From positions 248,001-312,000 of the forward strand of contig NZ_JAUSSM010000002.1 in NCBI RefSeq assembly GCF_030812315.1: 64,000 nucleotides of DNA, given 5' to 3'. This DNA is from Arthrobacter oryzae. GTDB lineage: Bacteria > Actinomycetota > Actinomycetes > Actinomycetales > Micrococcaceae. A program made the position numbers and the translations under genes. Shown here piece by piece: positions 8,510-16,336 of this stretch. Below the pieces are notes generated by a model. That model did not search any database and was not told the origin of the DNA. It saw only the letters and a list, made by a program, of their open reading frames with translations. Numbering within the stretch: position 1 is the stretch's first letter; the number at the start of each line of letters is the position of its first letter.

Positions 8510-9673
8510 TTAGGGCGTCTCCAGCGGCCCCAGCCACGCGTTTGCCACCGTATTGTGCGCCGACTCGTCATCGGAGGGGTGGAACATCCCGGCGAGCACG
8601 TCGCGGTAGAGGCGTTCAAGTTCGGTTCCCCGGAAGTAGCTCGATCCCCCTGACACCCGGATTGCCAGGTCGACCACTGTCCGCGCCGTTTCGGTGGCCC
8701 GGACCTTGAGGCCCACGAGCCGGGGAAACCACTGGCTGCCGTGGTCCACCAGACCGTCAATGTCACGCGAGAGCTCGGCAAGCTGCGGATACAGGGCATC
8801 CATCGCCATGGCCGCCTCTGCCACCTTCCACCGGATATCGGGATCCTGGGCGTAGCTGCGCCCCTCATTCTTCAAGGATGTCCGGCGTTGGACCGCATCC
8901 ACTCCCAGAACCAGTGCCCGTTCGCCGAGGCCCGTGTAGACGGCGGCCAGCAACGTCTCGAAGCAAGCGAAGATCGCAAAAATCAGCGGGTCCGCGTTCG
9001 GCCCTACCGGCAGCTTTCGGAAGATGCGGTCGGCGGGCACGACGGCGCCGTCGAGCACCGTGGTGTTCGATTGGCTGGCCCGCATGCCCAGTGTGTCCCA
9101 GTCGTCGAGGATCTCATAGCCGGCAGTGTCCCTGGTGATGAAGCCGTGGACCAGTTCGCCTTCGCCCTGCCTGGCCGAGTGGTCCTTGCCGAAAATACCC
9201 AGCCTGGTCCATGCAGGAGAAAGGCTGGTGAAGATCTTCCGGCCGGTGAAGCTGTAGCTGCCATCGGCCCGCGGTGTGGCAACGGTCCGGGAATCGAATA
9301 GCACGGAGTCGTTGCCGGCTTCCGAGTTTCCGAACGCAAAAATTTCCCCCTGCGCTGCCTCGCGGAGGACAAAGTCGAGGGAGGAATCACCGCGTGCGGC
9401 CAGGACGTGCGCGACGCCGGTCCACACCAGGTGCATGTTGATCGCCAGTGCGGTGGCCGGGGCCGCCGTCGCCAGCCTCCGTTGGAGCTGCGCTGCCGCT
9501 TCGAGGCCAAGCCCCAGTCCGCCGTCGGACGCCGGCACAAAAATCTTGAGGTAACCCGCCGCGGCGAGTTCCTCCAGATCCTCGGTGAAGAACCCGTTCT
9601 CCTGGTCGTAGCGGGCGGCACGGCCGCGAATGCGGTCCAGCAGGGGCTCGGTGAGGATCTGGTCCGGGGTCAT
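8510..9673 (-). CDS. Acyl-CoA dehydrogenase family flavoprotein
   Basis: The 387-residue protein has the three-domain acyl-CoA dehydrogenase layout. It has a helical N-terminal domain with LGLEAAAQLQRRLA, a middle beta domain with FGNSEAGNDS and SYSFTGRKIFTS, and a C-terminal helical domain ending in VSGGSSYFRGTELERLYRDV. The middle-domain substrate loop (GMRASQSNTTVLDGAVVP) is typical. The sequence is closer to the divergent branch that includes DszC- and SfnB-like monooxygenases than to fatty-acid enzymes, so dehydrogenase and flavin-monooxygenase roles are both possible. It lies 36 bases downstream of an M20 peptidase in the same direction. Confidence 0.85.
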   Translation of the reverse strand: MTPDQILTEPLLDRIRGRAARYDQENGFFTEDLEELAAAGYLKIFVPASDGGLGLGLEAAAQLQRRLATAAPATALAINMHLVWTGVAHVLAARGDSSLDFVLREAAQGEIFAFGNSEAGNDSVLFDSRTVATPRADGSYSFTGRKIFTSLSPAWTRLGIFGKDHSARQGEGELVHGFITRDTAGYEILDDWDTLGMRASQSNTTVLDGAVVPADRIFRKLPVGPNADPLIFAIFACFETLLAAVYTGLGERALVLGVDAVQRRTSLKNEGRSYAQDPDIRWKVAEAAMAMDALYPQLAELSRDIDGLVDHGSQWFPRLVGLKVRATETARTVVDLAIRVSGGSSYFRGTELERLYRDVLAGMFHPSDDESAHNTVANAWLGPLETP

Positions 9674-9709
9674 GGCCTGGCTTTCGTGGGCTTCAGGGAT
9701 GGTGCAGGC

Positions 9710-11014
9710 TCAGTAGTTGGTCAGCAGCCTGTCCAGCACCCTGGCCCCGAACTTGAGGGAATCGGCCGGCACCCGCTCGTCCACGCCGTGGAACATCCCG
9801 GTGAAGTCGAGCTCATCCGGGAGTTGCAGCGGGGCGAAGCCGTAGCCGGTGATGCCGAGCCTGCTCAGGGACTTGTTGTCAGTGCCGCCGGACAGGGTGT
9901 ACGGAAGCACCTTGGCGCCGGGATCCTCGGAGTGAAGGGCGTCAATCATGGAGTCCACCAGGTTTCCGGCAAACGGCACCTCAAGGGACACGTCGTTGTG
10001 GACGTAGGAAACTTCGACGCCGTTGCCCGCGAGTTCCCTGACGATTTCCAGGACCTGCTGCTCTTGGCCCGGAAGTGTCCGGCAATCCACCAGGGCCTCA
10101 GCGGACTCCGGGATGACGTTGTGCTTGTAGCCGCCCTTAAGGAGAGTCGGGTTGGTGGTGTTCTGCAGCGTGGCTCCAACAAACCGTGCCACGGTCCCCA
10201 GCTCCTTGAGGAGCTTGTCGGGATCATCCGGATCGAACTCAACGCCCGTGAGTTCCGTCACACCGTCAAGGAACTGCCGGGTAGTGGGGGTCAGCTCCAC
10301 CGGCCACTGGTACTCGCCGATGCGTGAGACCGCGCTGGCAAGGCGTGTGACGGCATTGTCAGTGTTGATCTGCGATCCGTGGCCTGCGCGTCCGTGCGCC
10401 ACCAGCCGCAGCCAGGAAAGACCCTTTTCCGCGGTCTGCAGGAGATAGGTGCGCTGGCCGCCAATGGTGGCCGAAAATCCGCCTACCTCAGAGATCGCCT
10501 CGGTGGCTCCGTCGAAGAGTTCCCGCCGGTTTTCGACGGCGTAGCGCGCGCCGTAGGTGCCCCCGGCCTCCTCGTCGGCGAAGAACGCGAAGATCAGGTC
10601 CCGCTTGGGTTTGCGTCCGGTCCGGGCAAAATTCCGCATAACAGAGAGGATCATGGCGTCCATGTCCTTCATGTCCACAGCGCCGCGTCCCCAGATCAGG
10701 CCGTCCTTGAGCTCTGCGCCGAAGGGGTCAACGGACCACTGCTCCCGGAGCGCGGGCACAACATCCAGGTGCCCGTGAACCACCAGGGCGCTGGCCGAGG
10801 GGTCCTCCCCCGCAAGCCGGGTGACGACGTTGGCGCGTCCGGGCGCCGACTCGAAAATCTCTGCCTCGAGGCCCACTTCGGTGATAAGCCCCGCCGTGTA
10901 TTCCGCCGCCGCGCGTTCCCCCGGACCGGTTCCGTCACCGTAGTTAGAAGTATCGATCCGGATCAGTTCCTGGCAGATCCTGACGACTTCATCCTCGGGG
11001 CGTACTTCAGTCAT
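9710..11014 (-). CDS. M20-family metallopeptidase/deacylase
   Basis: The 434-residue cytoplasmic hydrolase has the M20 zinc motifs. VVHGHLDVVPA carries the first His and the catalytic Asp, GRGAVDMKDMDA the bridging Asp, and FFADEEAGGTYGA the catalytic Glu-Glu pair. A dimerisation (lid) domain sits in the middle (GHGSQINTDNAVTRLASAV), and TLSGGTDNKSL holds the last ligand region. Likely substrates are N-acyl amino acids or dipeptides; the family does not allow a finer call. The ATG at 11014 has GAGGAG seven bases upstream. Confidence 0.9.
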   Translation of the reverse strand: MTEVRPEDEVVRICQELIRIDTSNYGDGTGPGERAAAEYTAGLITEVGLEAEIFESAPGRANVVTRLAGEDPSASALVVHGHLDVVPALREQWSVDPFGAELKDGLIWGRGAVDMKDMDAMILSVMRNFARTGRKPKRDLIFAFFADEEAGGTYGARYAVENRRELFDGATEAISEVGGFSATIGGQRTYLLQTAEKGLSWLRLVAHGRAGHGSQINTDNAVTRLASAVSRIGEYQWPVELTPTTRQFLDGVTELTGVEFDPDDPDKLLKELGTVARFVGATLQNTTNPTLLKGGYKHNVIPESAEALVDCRTLPGQEQQVLEIVRELAGNGVEVSYVHNDVSLEVPFAGNLVDSMIDALHSEDPGAKVLPYTLSGGTDNKSLSRLGITGYGFAPLQLPDELDFTGMFHGVDERVPADSLKFGARVLDRLLTNY

Positions 11015-11087
11015 GTTTCACTCCTCGTGGGGGCGGCTTGATTGCTGGTTTCAGCCTACCCACAAGCCCCCTGCAACCCTCGATTAT

Positions 11088-11114
11088 TTGTTTCCGGAAA
11101 AGTCGTGCTAGAGT
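11088..11114 (+). promoter_or_regulatory. Possible promoter of tRNA-Leu
   Basis: TTGTTT (11088-11093) and TAGAGT (11109-11114) are separated by 15 bases, 65 bases before the tRNA. The spacer is short, so this is only a candidate -35/-10 pair. Confidence 0.35.
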
Positions 11115-11179
11115 CTTTCTCGCTGCTTCGGAGAAATCCAAAACGCTGAAAGGCGGAACGGATCCCCGAATTACCACCT

Positions 11180-11262
11180 GCGCGGGTGGCGGAATGGCAG
11201 ACGCGCTAGCTTGAGGTGCTAGTCCTCGAAAGGGGGTGGGGGTTCAAGTCCCCCTCCGCGCA
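11180..11262 (+). tRNA. tRNA-Leu(GAG)
   Basis: The acceptor stem GCGCGGG pairs with TCCGCGC (one G-T pair). The anticodon arm is CTAGC-TTGAGGT-GCTAG, giving anticodon GAG, which reads CUC and CUU. A long class II variable arm follows, and then the T arm with TTCAAGT. The discriminator base is A, as expected for leucine. The CCA end is not encoded. An intrinsic terminator follows eight bases later. Boundaries come from the stems seen by eye. Confidence 0.95.
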
Positions 11263-11645
11263 CAAGGGAAAACCCCTGGAATCCAAGGATTCCAGGGGTT
11301 TTTTTGTGTCTCCAACCACGCGAGCCCCAGTTGCACCCGCGCGGAAAAACGGCTCCGTGATTCCGGGTGCGGCTCGCCAGAGTAGATGTCGGCGCCGCCG
11401 GCGGTCCTCCCCCGCACCGTCAGTCCGTCCAGGGTGCGTCCCGGGTTTGGTTTGGCGTCCGGCCCGCAGTTGAACTCGCGGCCACCGTACTGAACTTTGG
11501 ACGGCACCTCTTTCGGCGTGAGCGTCCAATCGGACGTCAGCAGGTGAACGTCCCACAGCCTGACGCCGACAGGGACGAGCACCACCAGGGCAATGCAGGC
11601 CGCGGCCGACGCGGCCCACACCGTTGCCAGCCTCCCCCGGTTCAT
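11244..11645 (-). CDS. Membrane-anchored protein of unknown function with an aberrant C-terminus
   Basis: From ATG 11645 the reverse strand encodes one N-terminal transmembrane segment (MNRGRLATVWAASAAACIALVVLVPVGV) and an extracytoplasmic part (LTPKEVPSKVQYGGREFNCGP, GRTLDGLTVRGRTAGGADIYSGEPH). After about residue 95 the frame runs through the reverse complement of the tRNA-Leu terminator and into the tRNA itself. It ends as WLETQKNPWNPWIPGVFPCARRGT, which is surely not a selected sequence. A real gene probably lost its 3' end here. The in-frame ATG at 11726 has no better support. The protein family was not recognised. Confidence 0.5.
   Translation of the reverse strand: MNRGRLATVWAASAAACIALVVLVPVGVRLWDVHLLTSDWTLTPKEVPSKVQYGGREFNCGPDAKPNPGRTLDGLTVRGRTAGGADIYSGEPHPESRSRFSARVQLGLAWLETQKNPWNPWIPGVFPCARRGT
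11271..11305 (+). terminator. Intrinsic terminator of tRNA-Leu
   Basis: A perfect 14-base inverted repeat (11271-11284 with 11287-11300) forms the stem and is followed by TTTTTTT. It is a textbook Rho-independent terminator eight bases after the tRNA. Confidence 0.92.
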
Positions 11646-11724
11646 GCCCGTAACTATCCGGGACGCAGGCACAGGGTCAACGTCGAACGCGCCAAACTGC
11701 GAGAGCGGACCGTAGACTCGGCCC

Positions 11725-12261
11725 ATGTCGGTTCTTGGGGGAACGAAAGCGGTCCGCTACAGCGCGGGACTGGTCATGAGTCTGCTATTGGCCGGCGGGC
11801 TGATCTCCTGCGCGTATGAGGGTGAGGGCGATCCGCAGCCGGCGGCCGAGCGCAGCGCCCGCCCTGCCCCTGCCCTCCCGAGCGCGAGCCCGGAAATTCT
11901 GAGCGTGCAGTCGGGCAACTATGCTGAACTGGAAAAACGGCTGGCAGCAGCCCCGGGCTCTGTGCTCCTAGACCAATCCGGCCCCGCCGATGGGCCCGGT
12001 GTCGGATTCAGCAAAGCTGTCACGGTGAAGACCGCCGGCTCATATACCGTTACGGCGGCGTGTGTGGGCATCCCTGAGGCGCAAATTTTGGTCGGCCGCC
12101 CGGGGTCGAGTGACTTTCTGTCGCTTGACCTGGATTGCTCCGGCGTCAAGTCGCAGGTCGTCGAACTGCAGGCCGGACCCGTCCACGCACAGCTGATGCG
12201 ACAGGACCCGAACGGACCGTGGACGGGGGCGGTCGCCGGGCTGCGCATCACCATCGGCTGA
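11725..12261 (+). CDS. Secreted lipoprotein of unknown function
   Basis: The 178-residue protein has a lipoprotein signal (MSVLGGTKAVRYSAGLVMSLLLAGGLISC, lipobox LISC at about 26-29). A Pro/Ala/Ser-rich linker (about 38-58) and a beta-rich domain follow (VTVKTAGSYTVTAACVGIPEAQILVGRP, FLSLDLDCSGVKSQVVELQAG, GLRITIG). The domain resembles small extracellular sandwich folds, but no family was recognised. An ATG at 11776 would remove the basic n-region, so ATG 11725 is preferred. It is divergent from the truncated membrane protein, with overlapping upstream regions. Confidence 0.75.
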   Translation: MSVLGGTKAVRYSAGLVMSLLLAGGLISCAYEGEGDPQPAAERSARPAPALPSASPEILSVQSGNYAELEKRLAAAPGSVLLDQSGPADGPGVGFSKAVTVKTAGSYTVTAACVGIPEAQILVGRPGSSDFLSLDLDCSGVKSQVVELQAGPVHAQLMRQDPNGPWTGAVAGLRITIG

Positions 12262-12290
12262 TGCCGCCGGCAAGGAAGGGAACGGCGCCG

Positions 12291-13364
12291 TCACCAGCCG
12301 CCGCGCGTCGGCGTATGTCCCTTCCGGGCATCGTCCGGCATTGCCATTTCGGCCCGCAGGCCCAGCAGCCGGATCGGACGGCCCGCTTCGATTCCGGCTG
12401 CGAGGTCCAAAGCCCGCGCGAGGATTTCGTTCCGGTCGAATGTCTCGGGAATCTTCTTCGCGTGGGTCTTGGTGAAGAACGGCGCGTACCGGACCTTGAG
12501 GGTCAGCCCAACCACGGGCCGCCCTTCGGCCACCACGTCCTCGAGGACACGCGCTGTCAGCTCCCTCACGGCGTCGTCCACCTGAGCGGGCTCCGTCAGG
12601 TCCCGTTGGAAGGTGGTCTCCCGGCTATGCCCGCGGGCAACCCACGGGGTGTCATCCACAACGCTGGCGCCGTCCCCGCGTCCGAGCTCCGCGTACCAAG
12701 GACCCATCCTGGGGCCGAACTCCGGGACCAGGTCTTGGGGGTCGGACGCGGCGAGCTCGGCAACTGTGTTGATGCCGAGTTTGGCCAGCCGGCCCGACAC
12801 TTTGGTTCCGACGCCCCACAGGTCCTTGGTGGGCCGACTGCCCATGACATCGAGCCAGTTCCCAGCGGTGAGACGGAAGACGCCGGCCGGCTTGCCGAAA
12901 CCGGTGGCGACCTTGGCTCGGACCAGCGTGTCGCCGATACCAACGCTGCAATGCAGCTGCGTTCGCTCCAGGACAGCGGCCTGCACCTGCCGGGCGTAGG
13001 CTTCCGGATTCTCTGTCTCAGTACCTACAAAGGCTTCATCCCAACCCAGCACCTGCACGGTGGCGCCCGGCTGCGCTCGCAGGGTAGCCATCACCGTTTC
13101 AGACGCCGCGAGGTAAGCCTCCTGATCGACGGGCAGGATTACAGCGTCAGGCACTTTCCGGGCCGCAACGCGTAAGGGCATTCCGGAACCCACGCCGAAC
13201 GCCCTGGCTTCGTAGGATGCGGTCGACACCACGGCCCGTTCCGTGGGGTCGCCCCGACCGCCAACAATGATCGGCTTCCCGGCAAGCTCCGGCCGCCGGA
13301 GCACTTCGACCGCCGCAATGAACTGGTCGAGATCGACATGCAGCACCCACCGGATTCCGCTCAC
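12291..13364 (-). CDS. dinB: DNA polymerase IV (Y-family, DinB)
   Basis: From GTG 13364 the protein begins MSGIRWVLHVDLDQFIAAVEVLRRPELAGKPIIVGG, the standard start of DinB. The first catalytic Asp lies in HVDLD. VLGWDEAFVG supplies the Asp-Glu pair (usually SIDEA; here the Ser/Ile are Gly/Trp). TGFGKPAGVF, LWGVGTKVSGRLAKLGI (helix-hairpin-helix thumb) and the little-finger region (HSRETTFQRDLTE) follow. The enzyme copies past lesions with low fidelity. The frame stays open upstream to 13469, but that part has no family match. The 357-residue length is normal. Confidence 0.88.
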   Translation of the reverse strand: MSGIRWVLHVDLDQFIAAVEVLRRPELAGKPIIVGGRGDPTERAVVSTASYEARAFGVGSGMPLRVAARKVPDAVILPVDQEAYLAASETVMATLRAQPGATVQVLGWDEAFVGTETENPEAYARQVQAAVLERTQLHCSVGIGDTLVRAKVATGFGKPAGVFRLTAGNWLDVMGSRPTKDLWGVGTKVSGRLAKLGINTVAELAASDPQDLVPEFGPRMGPWYAELGRGDGASVVDDTPWVARGHSRETTFQRDLTEPAQVDDAVRELTARVLEDVVAEGRPVVGLTLKVRYAPFFTKTHAKKIPETFDRNEILARALDLAAGIEAGRPIRLLGLRAEMAMPDDARKGHTPTRGGW

Positions 13365-13546
13365 GCCACCAGTCTGCCCTAAACAGCCGTGGCAGGCATC
13401 GGCTCCCACTGAGAAGCGAACGTCCGCACTTACTCGAAGCCAATACTGGCTCGATGAGTTGGGCAACAACCCGGGCGGCAGGTCGCCATGGGTTCCATGT
13501 GGCGGCGCTCCCCCCTGGGGCGCCAGAGGAGCCCCGCACCGATGCC

Positions 13547-13990
13547 TCAGGACTGGTGAATGGCAATCCGGAAGTGGTCTTCCGGGCTATAGCTCCAGGC
13601 GAAGCCGAGATTGCCCCACGCAGCGTCCGTGGGTTCTTCTGTGGACGTGGTGAGCTTCATCATCGACTGGATGTCTTTCGGAACCTCCAGCGCAACGAGG
13701 ACGCACCGGACGTCACTTATCTCTGCTCCGGAGGTTTCCCGGGGGCCTTTGGTGTCGATGGAGAGATTTGTCCCGGCAGTGTCCATCTCTACGCCGTCGG
13801 TGCCGTCAAGTCCGCAGCCGGAAACGGCTTCGGTGAGGCTACCTCCAGCAGGCACCGGCGCGGCGGAAGCGGATGTCTCGGTCGTGGTCTCGGGCGTGGG
13901 CGATGGGGCGGCGGTGGAACATCCGCTGAGGATGAGCGCAGCAGCAACGGCGGTTGCAGCGGTTTGCGAATACCTGACTGAGAGGAGCAT
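13547..13990 (-). CDS. Small lipoprotein of unknown function
   Basis: From ATG 13990 (AAAGG seven bases upstream) the 147-residue protein has a lipoprotein signal peptide ending in LILSGC. A Thr/Ser/Pro/Ala-rich linker (STAAPSPTPETTTETSASAAPVP) and a globular part follow (GCGLDGTDGVEMDTAGTNLSIDTKG, DVRCVLVALEVPKDIQSMMKL, GNLGFAWSYSPEDHFRIAIHQS). Two Cys in the mature domain could form a disulphide. It has the shape of the many actinobacterial cell-surface lipoproteins without known function. A TTG at 14005 is in frame but less likely. Confidence 0.75.
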   Translation of the reverse strand: MLLSVRYSQTAATAVAAALILSGCSTAAPSPTPETTTETSASAAPVPAGGSLTEAVSGCGLDGTDGVEMDTAGTNLSIDTKGPRETSGAEISDVRCVLVALEVPKDIQSMMKLTTSTEEPTDAAWGNLGFAWSYSPEDHFRIAIHQS

Positions 13991-14212
13991 TGGGGAGCCT
14001 TTCAAAGGGTGGCCTGATGCCTGTGTGCGGGTGGCCTGGCATGGCGAACGAAAACGACGGGAATGCGGCGCCGGGACTATTAGCCTGCAGCTATTTGAGT
14101 GTCACCGCGGCTTCCGCCTTCCGGTACAAAGCTAACTTTTGGATTATTCGCATTTCTCCAATGATTAGATTAAATGTCGTCCAAGCTTCTCACGTGGCGA
14201 GCGGTACCGACG

Positions 14213-14419
14213 CTACGTAGCGAGAAATAAGCGCAGGACAGCGACCCATTCATCGAGCATCGCCGTATGCCCGCCCATCGACTGGCCTAGCAGAACGACT
14301 GGAGCCCGCACCTCCGTTTGGATCACCTGTACGACGTCGGCCACGAACGCCTCGCGGGAGAGATCCTTTGGCGTACGTGTGCTGTTTCCATGTCCGCGAA
14401 GCGAAGTTTCGGGCCAAAT
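14213..14419 (-). pseudogene. Alpha/beta-hydrolase fragment
   Basis: In the reverse frame ending at the TAG (14213-14215), 68 codons read LRGHGNSTRTPKDLSREAF, then VADVVQVIQTEVRAPVVLLGQSMGGHTAML. This is the RGHG loop and the GQSMGG nucleophile elbow of an alpha/beta hydrolase. After TAML the similarity stops and a stop codon follows within 15 codons. Upstream, a TGA lies just before the fragment and no start is available. About 80 N-terminal and 120 C-terminal residues are missing, so this is a relic. The 220 bases between it and the lipoprotein gene hold no gene that I can see and are unusually AT-rich around 14120-14180. Confidence 0.85.
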
Positions 14420-14485
14420 TCACGTGCGCGTCCATCCCTCACCGTAACGCCCGCATGCGGGCTTGAGTGTTGCCTTCCAAAGCCC

Positions 14486-14725
14486 TCACCGTGGCTTTGT
14501 CGTGCGGGGGACGGTCACGAGCAGGTCCCCCACCTGACAGTCGAGGGCTTCGCAGATCGCCGTCAGAGTGGAGAACCTGATTGCCCTCGCCCGGTCGTTC
14601 TTCAAAACCGACAGGTTCACCAGGCTCACGCCCACATGTTTGCTGAGCTCCGTCAGGGTCATGCCCCGCGCCTCGAGGAGTTCATCGAGTCGGCAGTGGA
14701 TGTCCGCAGAGTCGTCCGCCGGCAT
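14486..14725 (-). CDS. Cro/CI-type (XRE) helix-turn-helix regulator
   Basis: The 79-residue protein is almost only a DNA-binding domain: RLDELLEARGMTLTELSKHVGVSLVNLSVLKN, then RAIRFSTLTAICEALDCQVGDLL. It belongs to the YozG-like group of short XRE regulators. Its ATG at 14725 overlaps the TGA of the DUF2975 gene (ATGA), so it is translated from the same mRNA. DUF2975 membrane proteins paired with such regulators are a common two-gene unit in Gram-positive bacteria. It probably binds the palindrome upstream of the operon (15381-15417). A longer in-frame reading to 14977 lies antiparallel inside the DUF2975 gene and is not used. Confidence 0.88.
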   Translation of the reverse strand: MPADDSADIHCRLDELLEARGMTLTELSKHVGVSLVNLSVLKNDRARAIRFSTLTAICEALDCQVGDLLVTVPRTTKPR

Positions 14726-15372
14726 CAGACGAGGCCTTCCGTGTCCTTCTGGAGGCGGCGGCCGTACTGGAAAACGCCTGCAACCAGCACCAGGACGAGA
14801 CCAAGCATCAAAGGTCCAACGTTGAACTGAGCCGAGAAATAGAAAACGTAGGACTCCCCCGGGGTGCGCCCGTTCGCTGCGATCATTTCCGCCAACCGGT
14901 TCAGCGCCAACCCGTCGAGGATCGGACCAACAGTCCCAACCAATGCGAGGATGGCGCCGCAGACACCCACGATCCATACGGACCCCGCGGTGAACAGGAC
15001 GGCACTGCGGAGCCGGTAGGCCAGGAGGAATACCAGTGTCAGGATGGCCAGCACGCCGATCTGGTTCAGCGCCGCTACCCAGGACAGGAGCTCATCGGGA
15101 CCGGACGGAAGGTCCGGGATGGTGGCTTCCAGTGTTGTGTAGTGACCCGTGGATTCCAGTTCCAGCCCGCCGGCCGTCTGGTTTCTTGTGGCCAGGGGAA
15201 GCTCCAGTGTCACCGGCCCGGTGAAATACCCGACGATTCCCTTGACGGACATGAAGGTCGTCAAGACCGCAGCCGCCGCAGAGGCGATCATAAGGAAGAC
15301 CGCATCAGTCCTGGAGACGATCTTCTTCTCGTCGTTCTGCGGACGGGCAGTGTCCTTGGCCAGTTTCATCAT
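14725..15372 (-). CDS. DUF2975-family membrane protein
   Basis: The protein (215 residues from ATG 15372) has four transmembrane segments: AVFLMIASAAAAVLTTFMSV, IGVLAILTLVFLLAYRL, VWIVGVCGAILALVGTV and PLMLGLVLVLVAGVFQYG. An extracytoplasmic loop after the first helix carries ELPLATRNQTAGGLELE. This is the DUF2975 layout; the function is unknown. Two ATG codons at 15372 and 15369 follow GGGGGA, while the upstream ATG at 15408 lies inside a palindromic operator and has no ribosome site. The downstream XRE gene overlaps the stop. Confidence 0.85.
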   Translation of the reverse strand: MMKLAKDTARPQNDEKKIVSRTDAVFLMIASAAAAVLTTFMSVKGIVGYFTGPVTLELPLATRNQTAGGLELESTGHYTTLEATIPDLPSGPDELLSWVAALNQIGVLAILTLVFLLAYRLRSAVLFTAGSVWIVGVCGAILALVGTVGPILDGLALNRLAEMIAANGRTPGESYVFYFSAQFNVGPLMLGLVLVLVAGVFQYGRRLQKDTEGLV

Positions 15373-15380
15373 TCCCCCAT

Positions 15381-15417
15381 GCTTATCGACATTCGTTAAT
15401 AACGACAATCGATAAGC
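15381..15417. promoter_or_regulatory. Nested palindromic operator of the DUF2975/XRE operon
   Basis: GCTTATCGA (15381-15389) and TCGATAAGC (15409-15417) form the outer arms. CGTT (15394-15397) and AACG (15401-15404) form an inner dyad. The 37-base site ends nine bases before the ATG at 15372. Its position and symmetry suggest autorepression by the co-transcribed XRE protein. Confidence 0.7.
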
Positions 15418-15557
15418 TATACCGTCCGGCGTTGACCGTCAATGATCTTGCAGAACGAGCGGCTGGCCCGCCCCGAGAACGTTGCGGACTTCTTGAAGAA
15501 CCGGAGGACGGCGTCCGGTGCGGATGCACCGTAGAGGGGCGCCGATAGCGGGAACAC
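15417..15557 (-). pseudogene. DUF805 gene fragment (relic of a tandem duplicate)
   Basis: The reverse frame reads APLYGASAPDAVLRFFKK, then SATFSGRASRS, and ends with 15 unrelated codons and a TAG at 15417. The intact DUF805 protein encoded next door has APYYGAPFPAAVKRFFKK and then YATFSGRASRS at the same place. Both protein and DNA similarity are obvious (the reverse of 15455-15540 against the reverse of 15962-16045). All transmembrane segments are missing. Its 3' end falls exactly at the operator of the DUF2975 operon, suggesting that a recombination event joined the two. Confidence 0.85.
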
Positions 15558-15588
15558 AGAAGGACCCGTTCAGGAACGGGCCCTTCTG
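15557..15588. terminator. Hairpin after the DUF805 gene
   Basis: CAGAAGG pairs with CCTTCTG, and CCCGTT with AACGGG, with one mismatch between the two blocks and a four-base loop. It lies 38 bases past the DUF805 stop on the minus strand. The following bases TGTGTTCC are only weakly U-rich. Confidence 0.6.
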
Positions 15589-15625
15589 CATTGGTGGCCC
15601 AGCTAATTCCGGGCAGGCTTTGCTC

Positions 15626-16117
15626 CTAGGCGCTTGCTGGCTGGTCGAACCGCTGGCCGGCCGGCTTGGAGGGCAGAATCATGAGCACCAGCAGCGCCAG
15701 GGCACCCACCAGCGGAACCAGTACGATGAGCACGAGCCAGCCACTGAAGTTGCCGTCATGCAGACGGCGCACGGCCAGGGCGAACGACGGGACGATGGTG
15801 GCCGCCGCCCAGATGACGATAAGGATGGTCCCGAGAATGGTCCCCGGACCGGAAGCGGCGGTGCTGGCGGCGGTCGCCGTCGTTGCCGTAGTTCCGACTC
15901 CCATGATGATGTTCAGGATAAAGCTCACCGCAACGGCCACGAGGGTCCACCACCAGTACTCGCTCCGGCTGGCCCGTCCGGAGAACGTGGCGTACTTCTT
16001 GAAGAACCGTTTGACGGCCGCCGGAAACGGGGCGCCGTAATACGGGGCCCAGAGAGGCGGTTCGCCACCCTGCCAGGTCTGCTGCGGTGTCTGCTGTTGC
16101 GGGTATTGCTGGCTCAA
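15626..16117 (-). CDS. DUF805-family membrane protein
   Basis: The 163-residue protein has a Gln/Pro/Tyr-rich cytoplasmic head (SQQYPQQQTPQQTWQGGEPP). The DUF805 entry motif AVKRFFKKYATFSGRASRSEYWWW comes next, followed by three or four transmembrane helices (LVAVAVSFILNIIMGVG, ILGTILIVIWAAATIVPSFALAVRRLHD, WLVLIVLVPLVGALALLVLMILPS). The motif RRLHDGNFSGW is typical. TTG 16117 is chosen because GGGGGA lies five bases upstream; the longer reading from 16198 has no ribosome site. The function is unknown; family members are stress-linked inner-membrane proteins. A broken duplicate lies just downstream. Confidence 0.87.
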   Translation of the reverse strand: MSQQYPQQQTPQQTWQGGEPPLWAPYYGAPFPAAVKRFFKKYATFSGRASRSEYWWWTLVAVAVSFILNIIMGVGTTATTATAASTAASGPGTILGTILIVIWAAATIVPSFALAVRRLHDGNFSGWLVLIVLVPLVGALALLVLMILPSKPAGQRFDQPASA

Positions 16118-16250
16118 GGTGTTCCCCCATGGATTCAGAGTGACGAGACGAGCCCATCGTACGGGCCGCCGCGGGCAGTTTAGCGTTTCGATGGACAAAA
16201 TTTACGTGAATTTACGGCAGATAGCGCTTTGGCCGATGGGAAACCGCAGC

Positions 16251-16286
16251 CTGGCCGGGCATCCCCCGATTTACTTGCCCGGCCAG
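16251..16286. repeat. Inverted repeat (11-bp stem, 14-base loop)
   Basis: CTGGCCGGGCA (16251-16261) is the exact reverse complement of TGCCCGGCCAG (16276-16286). It could end a leader transcript or act as a transcript-level switch. No U tract follows. Confidence 0.6.
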
Positions 16287-16336
16287 ACTTCTTGGGCGGT
16301 CCTGCATTCGTGGCGTGGCATACGCCCAAGGCGGGA

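Noticed and set aside
12135..13175. A 346-codon plus-strand open frame
   Set aside because: It is antisense to dinB, which has all catalytic motifs.
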